64,000 bases of DNA from Streptomyces hygroscopicus subsp. hygroscopicus (GTDB taxonomy: Bacteria; Actinomycetota; Actinomycetes; Streptomycetales; Streptomycetaceae). Shown here in pieces: positions 8,336-16,291 of this stretch. The position numbers were made by a program, and so were the translations under genes. The DNA is taken from NCBI RefSeq assembly GCF_030269125.1, contig NZ_BSSM01000001.1:434001-498000 (forward strand), read 5' to 3'. Positions within the stretch are counted from its first letter, which is position 1. Each line of letters begins with the position of its first letter. Under the pieces are notes generated by a model. It ran no database searches, was not told the DNA's origin, and saw only the letters and a program-made list of their open reading frames with translations.

Positions 8336-9406
8336 ATGAGCAGCGAGCACCCGGCACCCGTCGATCTCGCCGACCGGATCCACGGCGGCTGGCTCGGCCG
8401 GATCGCCGGCAACATGCTCGGCAAGCCGGTCGAGCAGGGCGAGGTGTGGACCCCCGCGCGCATCGACCGCTACCTCGGCCGCTCCGGCGCGCTGCCGCTC
8501 ACCGACTACCTGCCCGAGCCCGCCGACCCGGCCGACACCGCCGTACTGCGCCCGGAGTGGCGCTCCTGCGTCCGCGGCCGGATCCACGGCAGCTGCCGCG
8601 ACGACGACGTGGACTACACGATCCTCGGGCTGCACCTGCTGGAGAGTCGCGGCTTCGCCTTCAGCACCGAGGACGTCGGCGAGCTGTGGCTGACCCGGCT
8701 GCCCTACCTGCAGACCTTCACGGCGGAACGGGCGGCCTACCGCAACCTCGCGAACGGGCTGCGGCCGCCGCTGACGGCGACGTACGAGAACCCGTACCAG
8801 GAGTGGATCGGCGCCCTCATCCGCGCGGACGTCTTCGGCTGGACCCGCCCCGGGGACCCCGCCCGCGCGGCCGCCCTGGCCCGCCGCGACGCCGTGCTGT
8901 CCCACACCGGCAACGGCGTCTACGGCGCCCTGTTCGCGGCCGCGCTGATCGCCGCCGCCTTCACCGCCCCGACCGTACGGACCGCGCTGGACCGCGCGCT
9001 CGGCGTGATCCCGGCGAGCTGCCGCCTCGCCCGCACCGTGCGCCGCGTCATGTCGCTGCACGAGGCCGGGCTGCCCTGGGCGGACACCCTGGCCACCGCG
9101 ACCGGCGAGAGTGCCGGGGGCTGGATCCACACCGTCCCGAACGCGGCCGTCCTCACCGCGGGGCTGCTCTACGGCGACGACGACTTCACCCGCACCCTCG
9201 CGCTCACCGTGCGCGGCGGTCTGGACACCGACTCCAACGGGGCGACCGCGGGCTCGGTGGCCGGTGTCCGCACCGGCGCCGCCGCCCTGCCGGCCCACTG
9301 GAAGGACCCCCTGGAGGACACGGTCCGCAGCGCGGTCTTCGGCTTCGACGGGGTGCGGATCAGTGCGCTGGCCGAACGCACCGTGCGCCTGGCGGGGGCC
9401 GGTTAA
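8336..9406 (+). CDS. ADP-ribosylglycohydrolase family protein (DraG/ARH type)
   Basis: A 356-residue all-helical ADP-ribosyl hydrolase-fold protein. The N-terminal DRIHGGWLGRIAGNMLGKPV is the family start. The two acidic clusters that hold the Mg2+ pair appear as DDDVDYTILGL (about residue 84) and GGLDTDSNGATAGSVAGV near residue 300, so the metal site looks intact. Family members remove ADP-ribose from proteins or related small molecules; the substrate cannot be read from sequence. A Nudix hydrolase and a sirtuin follow on the same strand at 31 and 86 bases. The 139-bp gap to the divergent glycerate kinase gene should contain its promoter. Confidence 0.85.
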   Translation: MSSEHPAPVDLADRIHGGWLGRIAGNMLGKPVEQGEVWTPARIDRYLGRSGALPLTDYLPEPADPADTAVLRPEWRSCVRGRIHGSCRDDDVDYTILGLHLLESRGFAFSTEDVGELWLTRLPYLQTFTAERAAYRNLANGLRPPLTATYENPYQEWIGALIRADVFGWTRPGDPARAAALARRDAVLSHTGNGVYGALFAAALIAAAFTAPTVRTALDRALGVIPASCRLARTVRRVMSLHEAGLPWADTLATATGESAGGWIHTVPNAAVLTAGLLYGDDDFTRTLALTVRGGLDTDSNGATAGSVAGVRTGAAALPAHWKDPLEDTVRSAVFGFDGVRISALAERTVRLAGAG

Positions 9407-9437
9407 CGGCCCGGCTCCGGCTGGATACCCTGCGACC

Positions 9438-9932
9438 ATGACCTCCACCACTGACTACGCCGCCTACATCGCCGGTCTGCCCCGGGTCCTCGCCGGGGCC
9501 GCCGCGCTCTTCCGGGACGTGGAGGGGCGGGTGCTGCTGGTCGAACCCAACTACCGTGAGGGATGGGGTCTTCCGGGCGGGACGGTGGAGTCGGACAGCG
9601 GGGAGACGCCCCGGCAGGGGGCGCGCAGGGAGACGCGGGAGGAGATCGGGCTCGACCGGACGCTCGGCCGGCTGCTCGCCGTGGACTGGGTTCCGGGCAC
9701 GGCGCGGCCGCCGTTGGTGGCGTACGTGTACGACGGCGGAGTGCTCGCCGACGACGAGCTGGGCGCGATCCGGCTCCAGGAGGAGGAACTGCTGTCCTGG
9801 CGGCTGGTGCCGCGCGAGGAACTCGCCGCTCATCTCCCCGGCGCCCTCGGCCGCCGTGTCCTCGCCGCCCTCGACGTCCTCGCCGACGGCTCCGGCCCGG
9901 CCGAGCTGGAGAACGGCCACCGGGCGGACTGA
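9438..9932 (+). CDS. Nudix hydrolase
   Basis: A 164-residue Nudix protein. The box reads GGTVESDSGETPRQGARRET then REEIGLD: the E-x7-RE-x2-EE-x-G core is intact, but there are two extra residues between the glycine and the first glutamate compared with the classical GX5E spacing. ATG 9438 is chosen because the following sequence matches a normal Nudix N-terminus (GAAALFRDVEGRVLLVEPNY), whereas the longer open frame lies inside the previous gene. Nudix enzymes hydrolyse nucleoside diphosphates linked to another moiety. Position between an ADP-ribosylglycohydrolase and a sirtuin suggests an ADP-ribose-type substrate, but this is inference. Confidence 0.85.
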   Translation: MTSTTDYAAYIAGLPRVLAGAAALFRDVEGRVLLVEPNYREGWGLPGGTVESDSGETPRQGARRETREEIGLDRTLGRLLAVDWVPGTARPPLVAYVYDGGVLADDELGAIRLQEEELLSWRLVPREELAAHLPGALGRRVLAALDVLADGSGPAELENGHRAD

Positions 9933-10018
9933 CCCGCGGACGGCCGGTCCCGACCGGGCTCCCGGTCCACCGCCGATATCCACTCGCACCGCCCGGCCCC
10001 GGGCCCTACCCTCGCCCC

Positions 10019-10759
10019 ATGGGCAAGCCTCTCGTGGCCATTCTCAGTGGCGCAGGTATCTCCACCGACTCCGGAATCCCCGACTACCGGGGGCCGAACG
10101 GCCTGTGGCGGCGCGATCCCGAGGCGGAGAAGCTCGTCACGTACGAGTACTACATGGGCGATCCGGAGATCCGGCGCCGGTCGTGGCGGATGCGCCGCGG
10201 CAACGGGGCGCTGGGGGCCGAGCCGAACGCCGCCCACCGGGCCGTCGCCGAGCTGGAGCGGTCCGGGGTCCCGGTCCGGGTGATCACGCAGAACGTGGAC
10301 GGGCTGCACCAGCTCGCCGGGATGCCCGCCCGCAAGGTGCTCGAACTGCACGGCACCGCACGGGAGTTCCTCTGCACGCGGTGTCATGCGCGCGGCCCGA
10401 TGGAGGACGCCCTGGCACGTCTCGACGCCGGTGAGGACGATCCCCCGTGCCGGGAGTGCGGCGGCATCCTGAAGTCCGCCACGGTGATGTTCGGCGAGCG
10501 CCTCGACCCGATGGTGCTCGGCGAGGCCGTGGCCGTCACCAAGGCCTGCCAGGTGTTCATCGCCGTCGGCACCAGCCTCCAGGTGCAGCCCGCCGCCGGC
10601 CTCGCGGGAGTCGCCGCCGACCACGGCGCCCGCCTGATCGTCGTCAACGCGGAACCGACGCCGTACGACGACCAGGCGGACGAGGTGATCCGCGAGCCCA
10701 TCGGGACCGCGCTGCCCCGGCTGCTGGCCGGCCTGGCCGAGGACGCGGCGGCCGGCTGA
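10019..10759 (+). CDS. cobB: NAD-dependent protein deacylase, Sir2 family
   Basis: A 246-residue sirtuin. Visible motifs in order: the NAD-binding GAGISTDSGIPDYRG (residues about 12-26), TQNVDGLHQLAG with the catalytic-loop Asn-Asp, catalytic His in LELHG, and a four-cysteine zinc site formed by CTRCHARG and PPCRECGG. VGTSLQVQPAAGL and IVVNAEPTPYDDQAD complete the Rossmann part. It removes acyl groups from lysines using NAD, releasing nicotinamide and O-acetyl-ADP-ribose. A macro-domain protein able in principle to hydrolyse O-acetyl-ADP-ribose is encoded about 10 kb away. The ogt gene converges from the other strand with its stop only one base away. Confidence 0.92.
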   Translation: MGKPLVAILSGAGISTDSGIPDYRGPNGLWRRDPEAEKLVTYEYYMGDPEIRRRSWRMRRGNGALGAEPNAAHRAVAELERSGVPVRVITQNVDGLHQLAGMPARKVLELHGTAREFLCTRCHARGPMEDALARLDAGEDDPPCRECGGILKSATVMFGERLDPMVLGEAVAVTKACQVFIAVGTSLQVQPAAGLAGVAADHGARLIVVNAEPTPYDDQADEVIREPIGTALPRLLAGLAEDAAAG

Positions 10760-10760
10760 C

Positions 10761-11246
10761 TCAGAACAGGGCCGTGCCGCGTTCGAAGTCCAGCAGGCGG
10801 CGCTTGCGCTCCAGGCCGCCGCCGTAGCCGGTGAGGCTGCCGTCGCTGCCGACGACGCGGTGGCAGGGCACGATGATGCCGACGGGGTTGCGGCCGTTCG
10901 CGAGGCCGACCGCGCGAGAGGCGCCGGGATTGCCGAGGGTGTCGGCGAGTTGGCCGTAGGTGCGGGTCTCGCCGTAGGGGATGCGGGTGAGCTGGTCCCA
11001 GACGCTGCGCTGGAAAGGCGTTCCGCGCAGGCCGAGTTCGAGGGTGAACTCGCGCAACTCGCCCGCGAAGTAGGCGTCCAGCTGTTCCCCTGCCGCGGCG
11101 AAGCAGGGCAGGGAGTCGTCCCGGCCGCCGAAGTTCTCCTGGGGCGGGCGGTGCCGCTGGTCGGTCATGTACAGGCCGCACAGGGCGCCGTCCTCGGCGA
11201 CCAGGGTGAGGGGACCGTACGGGCTGTCGGTCACGGTGTGGCACAT
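10761..11246 (-). CDS. ogt: Methylated-DNA--[protein]-cysteine S-methyltransferase
   Basis: A 161-residue O6-alkylguanine-DNA alkyltransferase. The active-site block IIVPCHRVVGSDGSLTGYGG contains the acceptor cysteine, preceded by TPFQRSVWDQLTRIPYGETR and the conserved Asn of GLANGRNPVG. It transfers alkyl groups from O6 of guanine to its own cysteine, a suicide reaction. It starts 16 bases after the stop of the Ada-AlkA fusion on the same strand, so the two genes form an alkylation-repair operon. ATG 11246 is the only start that gives the usual N-terminus; the longer frame runs through the upstream gene. Confidence 0.93.
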   Translation of the reverse strand: MCHTVTDSPYGPLTLVAEDGALCGLYMTDQRHRPPQENFGGRDDSLPCFAAAGEQLDAYFAGELREFTLELGLRGTPFQRSVWDQLTRIPYGETRTYGQLADTLGNPGASRAVGLANGRNPVGIIVPCHRVVGSDGSLTGYGGGLERKRRLLDFERGTALF

Positions 11247-11262
11247 CACGGGAAGAACCTTC

Positions 11263-12783
11263 TTACACGGGAAGGAAGTTGATCGGGTGGCTGTCGGTCG
11301 CCCATAGATACTGCACCGCGTACGCCCGCCACGGGCGCCATGCCTCGGCGCGGGCGGTGAGCGCGGCGGGGGTGGACGGCAGCCCGAGTTCGCCGGCCGC
11401 GCGCCGGATGCCGAGGTCGGTGGGCAGGAAGGCGTCCGGGTCGCCGAGGGCGCGCATGGCGATGACGTCGACCGTCCAGGGGCCGAAGCCGGGCAGCGCG
11501 AGCAGCCGGGTGCGGGCCTCGGCCCAGTCGGATTCCACCCCCAAGTGGAGTGAGCCGTCGGCGAGTCGACCCACCAGGGTGGTGAAGGTGGTGCGCCGGG
11601 TGCGGGGCATCGCCAGGGTCTCGGGGTCGACCGCGGCCAGCTCCTCGGGCGAGGGGAAGAGGTGGGTGAGGCCGCCCTCGGGGTCGTCCAGGGGCTTGCC
11701 GTGGGCGGTGACGAGGCGGGCCGCGTGGGTGCGGGCGGCGGCCGTGGAGACCTGCTGTCCGAGGACGGCCCGTACGGCGAACTCGGCCTCGTCCACCGTG
11801 CGCGGCACCCGGCGGCCCGGCGCCCTGTCGACCAGCGGGGCGAGCAGCGGGTCGGTGCGCAGCCGGTCGTCCACGGCCACGGGGTCGGCGTCCAGGTCGA
11901 GCAGCCGGCGGCAGCGGCTGATCGCCACGGCCAGGTCGCGCAGGTCGCTGAGGGTGAGGCGGCAGGCGATGTGGTCGGGGCGGGGCGCGAGGGCGACGAT
12001 CCCGTGGCCGTACGGCAGTCGCAGGGTCCGGCGGTAGGCGCCGGTGAGGGCACCGCCCGCGTCGTCCGGGCTCCGCGGGAGCCATTCCTCGACGCCGGGT
12101 ACGGCCGTGGCGGCGAGGTGGCCGAAGAGGTTGCTCGGATTGAGCGGGGCGCGGAACGGCAGGCGCAGGCAGAGGGTACCGGGGGTGCCGCCGCCGCTCG
12201 CGCGGCCGGCCGGTACCCGGTGGCGCAGCTCGCTCGGGGAGAGGGCGTAGACCTCGCGGACGGTGTCGTTGAAGGCGCGGACGGAGGAGAAGCCGGCCGC
12301 GAAGGCGATCTCCGCCATGGGCAGCGCGGTGGTCTCGATGAGCAGCCGCGCGGTCTGGGCGCGCTGGGCGCGGGCGAGCGCGAGGGGCCCCGCGCCCAGC
12401 TCGGCCAGCAGTTGCCGCTCCACCTGGCGGGTGCTGTAGCCGAGCCGGGCGGCGAGGCCGGGCACGCCCTCGCGGTCCACGACGCCGTCGCCGATCAGGC
12501 GCATGGCACGGGCCACCAGATCGGCGCGCTGGTTCCACTGCGGGGAGCCGGGACTGGTGTCGGGGCGGCAGCGCTTGCAGGCCCGGAACCCGGCCTGCTG
12601 GCAGGCGGCGGCGCTCGGGTAGAACGTCATGTTCCCGGGCTTGGGCGGGACGACGGGGCAGCTGGGCCGGCAGTAGATGCGGGTGGTCAGCACGGCCGTG
12701 TAGAACCATCCGTCGAACCGCGCGTCCTTGGACTGCACGGCGCGCACGCAGTGCTCCCGGTCGAGGTGCGTCGCTGTCTGCAT
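11263..12783 (-). CDS. alkA: Ada regulator fused to AlkA-type 3-methyladenine DNA glycosylase
   Basis: A 506-residue fusion protein. Residues about 1-80 form the Ada zinc domain: a Cys pair in IYCRPSCP and a second in FRACKRCRPD, with one cysteine expected to accept a methyl group from a DNA phosphotriester. Residues about 85-185 are an AraC-type helix-turn-helix (LAARLGYSTRQVERQLLAEL, AEIAFAAGFSSVRAFNDTVR). The rest is AlkA: the helix-hairpin-helix LPGFGPWTVDVIAMRALG and the catalytic Asp in FLPTDLGIRRA. It excises alkylated bases and probably senses methylation to activate the operon with ogt. The Ada O6-methyltransferase domain is absent; the separate downstream ogt supplies that activity. 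Confidence 0.92.
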   Translation of the reverse strand: MQTATHLDREHCVRAVQSKDARFDGWFYTAVLTTRIYCRPSCPVVPPKPGNMTFYPSAAACQQAGFRACKRCRPDTSPGSPQWNQRADLVARAMRLIGDGVVDREGVPGLAARLGYSTRQVERQLLAELGAGPLALARAQRAQTARLLIETTALPMAEIAFAAGFSSVRAFNDTVREVYALSPSELRHRVPAGRASGGGTPGTLCLRLPFRAPLNPSNLFGHLAATAVPGVEEWLPRSPDDAGGALTGAYRRTLRLPYGHGIVALAPRPDHIACRLTLSDLRDLAVAISRCRRLLDLDADPVAVDDRLRTDPLLAPLVDRAPGRRVPRTVDEAEFAVRAVLGQQVSTAAARTHAARLVTAHGKPLDDPEGGLTHLFPSPEELAAVDPETLAMPRTRRTTFTTLVGRLADGSLHLGVESDWAEARTRLLALPGFGPWTVDVIAMRALGDPDAFLPTDLGIRRAAGELGLPSTPAALTARAEAWRPWRAYAVQYLWATDSHPINFLPV

Positions 12784-12860
12784 GACTCAAGGATGACCGG
12801 CGCGGGAGCCCGGCGCTGGCGGAATTCCGACACGTACGCCGAGCGGCCTGCGGTGACGCC

Positions 12861-13730
12861 CTAAGGGGTCCGCTGCCGGAAGCCGCTGATCCACTCCGCC
12901 GTGGTGCGCAGCCCGCCGAAGGTGTAGAAGTGCACCTTGACCTCGCCGTGGCGCGCGGGATCGTACCGGTCGGTCAGCGTGCGCAGGAAGCGGTCGGGGC
13001 CCGCCGTGCCCAGCAGGTTGGTCAGCGAGAAGCCGTACTTGCGGGCGACGGAGGCGCTGGTGGTGACGCCGAAGCGGGTGGCGTAGCCGACGAGGCGGCG
13101 GATGCCCGCGGGTCCCGGGACACCGACGCGCACGGGCAGGTCGACGCCCCGGGCGCGGACGGCCGCCAGCCAGTCGAGGACCGGGTCGGCGTCGAAGCCG
13201 AACTGGGTGATCACGTCGCCGGTGAAGGGACCCGCGCCGATGGCCGCGGCCTTGTCGGTGAGCGCCGACCACAGGGCGGGGCCGGTTATGGCGGGGTGGC
13301 CCTCGGGGTAGCCGCTGATGCCGATGTGGCGGACGCCGTAGCGCTGGAGCAGTCCGGTGCGGATGACGGCGAGGGCGTCCTCGTACGGGCCCTCGGGGCG
13401 GGCAGGGTCGCCGCCGACGACGAAGACGTTGTCCGCGGTGCCGTCCTCGGCGAGGCCCGCGAGGAACTCCTCCAGCGCGGCGGGCGAGGGCAGCCGGCGG
13501 GCGGAGATGTGCGGCACGGGGACGAAGCCGAGCCGACGGACCGCGCGGGCCGCGGCGAGCCGGGTGGCGTGGTCCTCGCCGGCGAGGAAGGTGACGTTGA
13601 TCCGGGTGCCCCGCGGGATGCCGTCCCGCGCCTCCTCCAGGGCGGGCACGTCCTTGCCGGTCATCTCCAGCGAGAAGTCGTCCAGCAGGGTGGTGCCCAC
13701 CGTGGCCGGGGCGGTGACGGCGGGGTTCAT
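12861..13730 (-). CDS. Methylenetetrahydrofolate reductase family protein
   Basis: A 289-residue TIM-barrel flavoprotein of the MetF family. Supporting blocks are FSLEMTGKDVPALEEA at the start (catalytic Glu equivalent in the first strand), VFVVGGDPARPEGPYEDAL, IGISGYPEGHP, DVITQFGFDADPVLDWL, and FYTFGGLRTTAEW at the end. It would reduce 5,10-methylenetetrahydrofolate to 5-methyltetrahydrofolate with FAD. The start at ATG 13730 has a GAGGAG site five bases upstream; the open frame continues another 29 codons with unrelated sequence. No methionine synthase is adjacent, so it could be a paralogue serving a demethylation or C1-transfer reaction rather than methionine synthesis. It lies 77 bases upstream of ada-alkA on the same strand. 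Confidence 0.78.
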   Translation of the reverse strand: MNPAVTAPATVGTTLLDDFSLEMTGKDVPALEEARDGIPRGTRINVTFLAGEDHATRLAAARAVRRLGFVPVPHISARRLPSPAALEEFLAGLAEDGTADNVFVVGGDPARPEGPYEDALAVIRTGLLQRYGVRHIGISGYPEGHPAITGPALWSALTDKAAAIGAGPFTGDVITQFGFDADPVLDWLAAVRARGVDLPVRVGVPGPAGIRRLVGYATRFGVTTSASVARKYGFSLTNLLGTAGPDRFLRTLTDRYDPARHGEVKVHFYTFGGLRTTAEWISGFRQRTP

Positions 13731-14113
13731 CGGGCTCCTCGCGGCTCGGCGCTGCGGCGCGCCTGTTCGGCTTCGACCTGCGGTTTCGCGGGACGTCCCG
13801 CTCGTGTGACCGACCACGTCGGCCGGGCACCGGGTGCGATGCTACCCAAGCCGATGCGCCGGCCCGTCCCGGCCCGGCCGACCTCGCCCGGCCCCGGTCC
13901 GCCGACGCGGTGCCCTCCCCCGGATAAGTCCTGACAGCACGCATGGCGAACTCGTCTTGCGAACGGATCATCGGCGTCACGAGCGGGCCGGGTTCCGGCG
14001 CCTGGCCGCCCGCCGGTGCCGCGCGGCGCCTGTGCGCCCAGGGCGGCCCTGGCGGTGTCCCACCACCACCAAAAATAACGGCCCCGTCACGCGCGGGACG
14101 GGGCCTGGCCGGT
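13731..14113 (-). other. Intergenic region: leader of the MetF-like gene and terminator of the P450/ECH operon
   Basis: This 383-base gap holds no convincing gene. Near the MetF-like start it contains a perfect 14-base palindrome, GCGGGACGTCCCGC at 13788-13801, about 60 bases upstream of the start codon, which could be an operator or a leader hairpin. I looked for recognisable B12, SAM and THF riboswitch elements and saw none. The far end holds the hairpin at 14080-14105. Confidence 0.5.
14071..14105 (-). terminator. Rho-independent terminator of the conservon-linked operon
   Basis: Read on the minus strand, a 9-bp stem (GGCCCCGTC/GACGGGGCC, 14080-14105) is followed directly by a T-rich tract (TTATTTTT), the classical arrangement, unusual in DNA this G+C-rich. 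It begins 8 bases after the enoyl-CoA hydratase stop and probably ends the long minus-strand transcript that includes the conservon. Confidence 0.85.
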
Positions 14114-14953
14114 TCAGGAGGGGACCGGCGCGGGGGGCGCAGCCGGCTGGCCGGCCTGGGCGAGGCCCAGTTGCGCACTGAGCAGATGGGCGTCGAGCAT
14201 CCCCACCTCGGCGGTGCGGGCGGCCCGAGCGTAGCCGTTCAGCATGCGCTTGGTGAGGACGAGCGACTCGGGCGCGCGCCGCAGCAGCGGCCTGATCCAG
14301 GAGCCGACCACCTCGTCCAGGGCCTCCCGGGGCGCCACCTTGTGCAGGAGACCGAGCCGGTGGGCGGTGGCCGCGTCGAAGTTCTCACAGGTGAGCATGA
14401 GTTCGCGGATGTGGGAGACGCCGGCCTCGGAGATCAGCCGGCCCATGGCGCCGCCCCACGCGGGGGGCAGGCCGAGGGCGACCTCGGGCATGCGGAACCG
14501 GCAGTCGTCGGCGCCCGCGCGCAGGTCGCAGTAGGAGGCGAGGGCGAGTCCCGCGCCGATGATCCGGCCGTGCAGCCGCGCGACGGTGATCGCGTGGGTG
14601 TTCTCCAGGGCCTCGCACACGCGCAGCGCCTTGTCGTTCATGCGACGCAGTGCGGTGCCGGTGGGGTCGTGGGTGAGCGCGGCCTGGAACTCGGTGCGCT
14701 CGGCGCCCAGGTTGAAGTCGTCGCCCGCTCCGGTCAGCACCAGGACGCGGACGTCCGGCCGGTCGTGGAGGGCGGTGAGGACGGCGAGGAGGTCGTCGAG
14801 GGCGGCGACGGTGAGGGTGTTGTCCTTCGGCGTGGCACCGAGCCGGATCCACAGCACGGGTCCGTCGAGGTCCGCCTGGATCGCCGTGGTGGCGAACGGG
14901 CGGTGGGGGCCGGCCTGTTGGGCCGTAACGGTTATGTCGGTCATGTCGGTCAT
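14114..14953 (-). CDS. Enoyl-CoA hydratase/isomerase family protein
   Basis: A 279-residue crotonase-fold protein. The CoA/oxyanion-hole regions are visible as VLVLTGAGDDFNLGAE and ARLHGRIIGAGLALASYCDL (about residues 105-125), followed by FRMPEVALGLPPAWGGAM, where the hydratase glutamates normally lie. The start ATG 14953 overlaps the stop of the P450 gene (ATGA), so the two are translationally coupled; a second ATG nine bases later is possible. The specific reaction (hydration, isomerisation or decarboxylation of an acyl-CoA) cannot be read. Coupling to two P450s and a conservon suggests a specialised metabolic role rather than fatty acid degradation. Confidence 0.82.
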   Translation of the reverse strand: MTDMTDITVTAQQAGPHRPFATTAIQADLDGPVLWIRLGATPKDNTLTVAALDDLLAVLTALHDRPDVRVLVLTGAGDDFNLGAERTEFQAALTHDPTGTALRRMNDKALRVCEALENTHAITVARLHGRIIGAGLALASYCDLRAGADDCRFRMPEVALGLPPAWGGAMGRLISEAGVSHIRELMLTCENFDAATAHRLGLLHKVAPREALDEVVGSWIRPLLRRAPESLVLTKRMLNGYARAARTAEVGMLDAHLLSAQLGLAQAGQPAAPPAPVPS

Positions 14954-16221
14954 GCGAGGGTGACGTCCAGGTTCAGCAGTCGTCTGAAGGCCACGCGCGG
15001 CGCCCAGTCCGGGCGGCGGACCAGGGTGAGCTGGGGGAAGCGCGTGACCATCTGGTGGAGGAGGGTCTGGGCCTCCAGGCGGGCCAGGGGCGCGCCGAGG
15101 CAGTAGTGGATGCCACCGCTGAAGGCCAGGTGGGCCGGCTTGCGGTGCATGTTGAACAGTTCGGGGTCCTCGTGCTTGGCCGGGTCGCGGTGGGCCGCGC
15201 CGACCAGCAGGTGGACCATCTCGTCCTTGCGGATCTCCACGCCGCCCAGTTCGCAGTCGCGCGAGGAGACGCGGCTGATGACGTGGGTGGGCGGGTCGTA
15301 GCGCAGCGACTCCTCGACGGCGGCCGGCACCAGGTCGGGCTGGACCGTGAGCCGGTCCCACTGGCGGGGGTGGTCGAGGAGCAGCAGGACGGTGGTGGAC
15401 AGCAGGGTGGTCGTCGTCTCCAGGGCGGCCAGGAGCACGAACAGCGCGAGGAAGTAGACGGCCTCGTCGGCCTTGTCCTGGTCGCTCTCCATGCCGTCCC
15501 ACACCTTGATCCAGCGCGAGACGGGGTCGTCGCCGGGGCGGGCGCGCCGCAGGCGCACCAGGTCGGTGAAGTAGCGGCGCAGTTCGGCGGTGGCCGCGTC
15601 CGACAGCGCCAGCTGACTGGCGGAGGGCAGCAGTTCCTGGGTGAACACCTGGTCGTGGGTCAGCTCGCGCAGCCGGGGGTAGTCGGCGGGGGGCAGGCCC
15701 AGCCAGTGCCCGATGACGGCGACCGGCAGTTCCTCGGCGACCAGGTCGTTGAGGTCGGCCTCGCCGTCGTGCAGCCGCTCGGCGAGGTTGTCGAGCAGCT
15801 TGGTGGTGAAACGTTCTGTCATCCCGCGTATCTCGTCCAGGGAGCCGCGGTCGAACAGGCCCGCCGAGCGGCGCACCCAGGTGTGCTCCGGGGGGTTGAG
15901 GGCGGGCAGCGTGCGGCTCATCTCGCGGGAGGACGGCGCCGTCCAGCGGGTGCCGTCGCCCTGCTGTTCTCGCCAGCGGGCGTCCGGCTCCAGCCAGTCT
16001 CTACTGCGGACGACCTGGTCGCAGACGTCGAATCCGGTCACGAGGTGGCCGCCCCAGGGTGCGGCGGCCACCGCACCCCGGGAGCGGAGTTCCGCGTAGA
16101 TCGGAAAGGGGTTGGCCTGCCCCTTGGCGGTGCGCAGGCGGGAGAAGAGCGATACGGCGAAGCGTCTGTCGGCGGGCGGAGTGGTGACGGTTTCCACAAT
16201 GACCCTTTCTGATCTAGACAT
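14950..16221 (-). CDS. Cytochrome P450
   Basis: A 423-residue soluble bacterial P450. The heme loop FSGGIHYCLGAPLARLEA contains the cysteine ligand, the K-helix EXXR motif is intact in VEESLRYDPP, and HVISRVSSRD and RRPDW occur at the expected places. The I-helix reads LLAALETTTT: Ala replaces the usual Gly of AGxET, though the acid-Thr pair is kept. No electron-transfer partner is encoded nearby. The start is uncertain: ATG 16221 has a poor ribosome site, while GTG 16197 is preceded by AAAGGG and would make the protein eight residues shorter. It lies 70 bases after a CYP157-like P450 and overlaps the enoyl-CoA hydratase gene. Confidence 0.88.
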   Translation of the reverse strand: MSRSERVIVETVTTPPADRRFAVSLFSRLRTAKGQANPFPIYAELRSRGAVAAAPWGGHLVTGFDVCDQVVRSRDWLEPDARWREQQGDGTRWTAPSSREMSRTLPALNPPEHTWVRRSAGLFDRGSLDEIRGMTERFTTKLLDNLAERLHDGEADLNDLVAEELPVAVIGHWLGLPPADYPRLRELTHDQVFTQELLPSASQLALSDAATAELRRYFTDLVRLRRARPGDDPVSRWIKVWDGMESDQDKADEAVYFLALFVLLAALETTTTLLSTTVLLLLDHPRQWDRLTVQPDLVPAAVEESLRYDPPTHVISRVSSRDCELGGVEIRKDEMVHLLVGAAHRDPAKHEDPELFNMHRKPAHLAFSGGIHYCLGAPLARLEAQTLLHQMVTRFPQLTLVRRPDWAPRVAFRRLLNLDVTLA

Positions 16222-16291
16222 CAGCCCGCATGCATACCCTCCGCTTCTGACGCATATACAAGATGACTATGCAACGAGCGAGTTGCCTTCG

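Noticed and set aside
6830..9451. 873-codon minus-strand frame and 779-codon plus-strand frame over the glycerate kinase/ADP-ribosylglycohydrolase region
   Set aside because: Both run antisense or out of frame to clearly recognised genes and show low-complexity composition typical of G+C-rich shadow frames.
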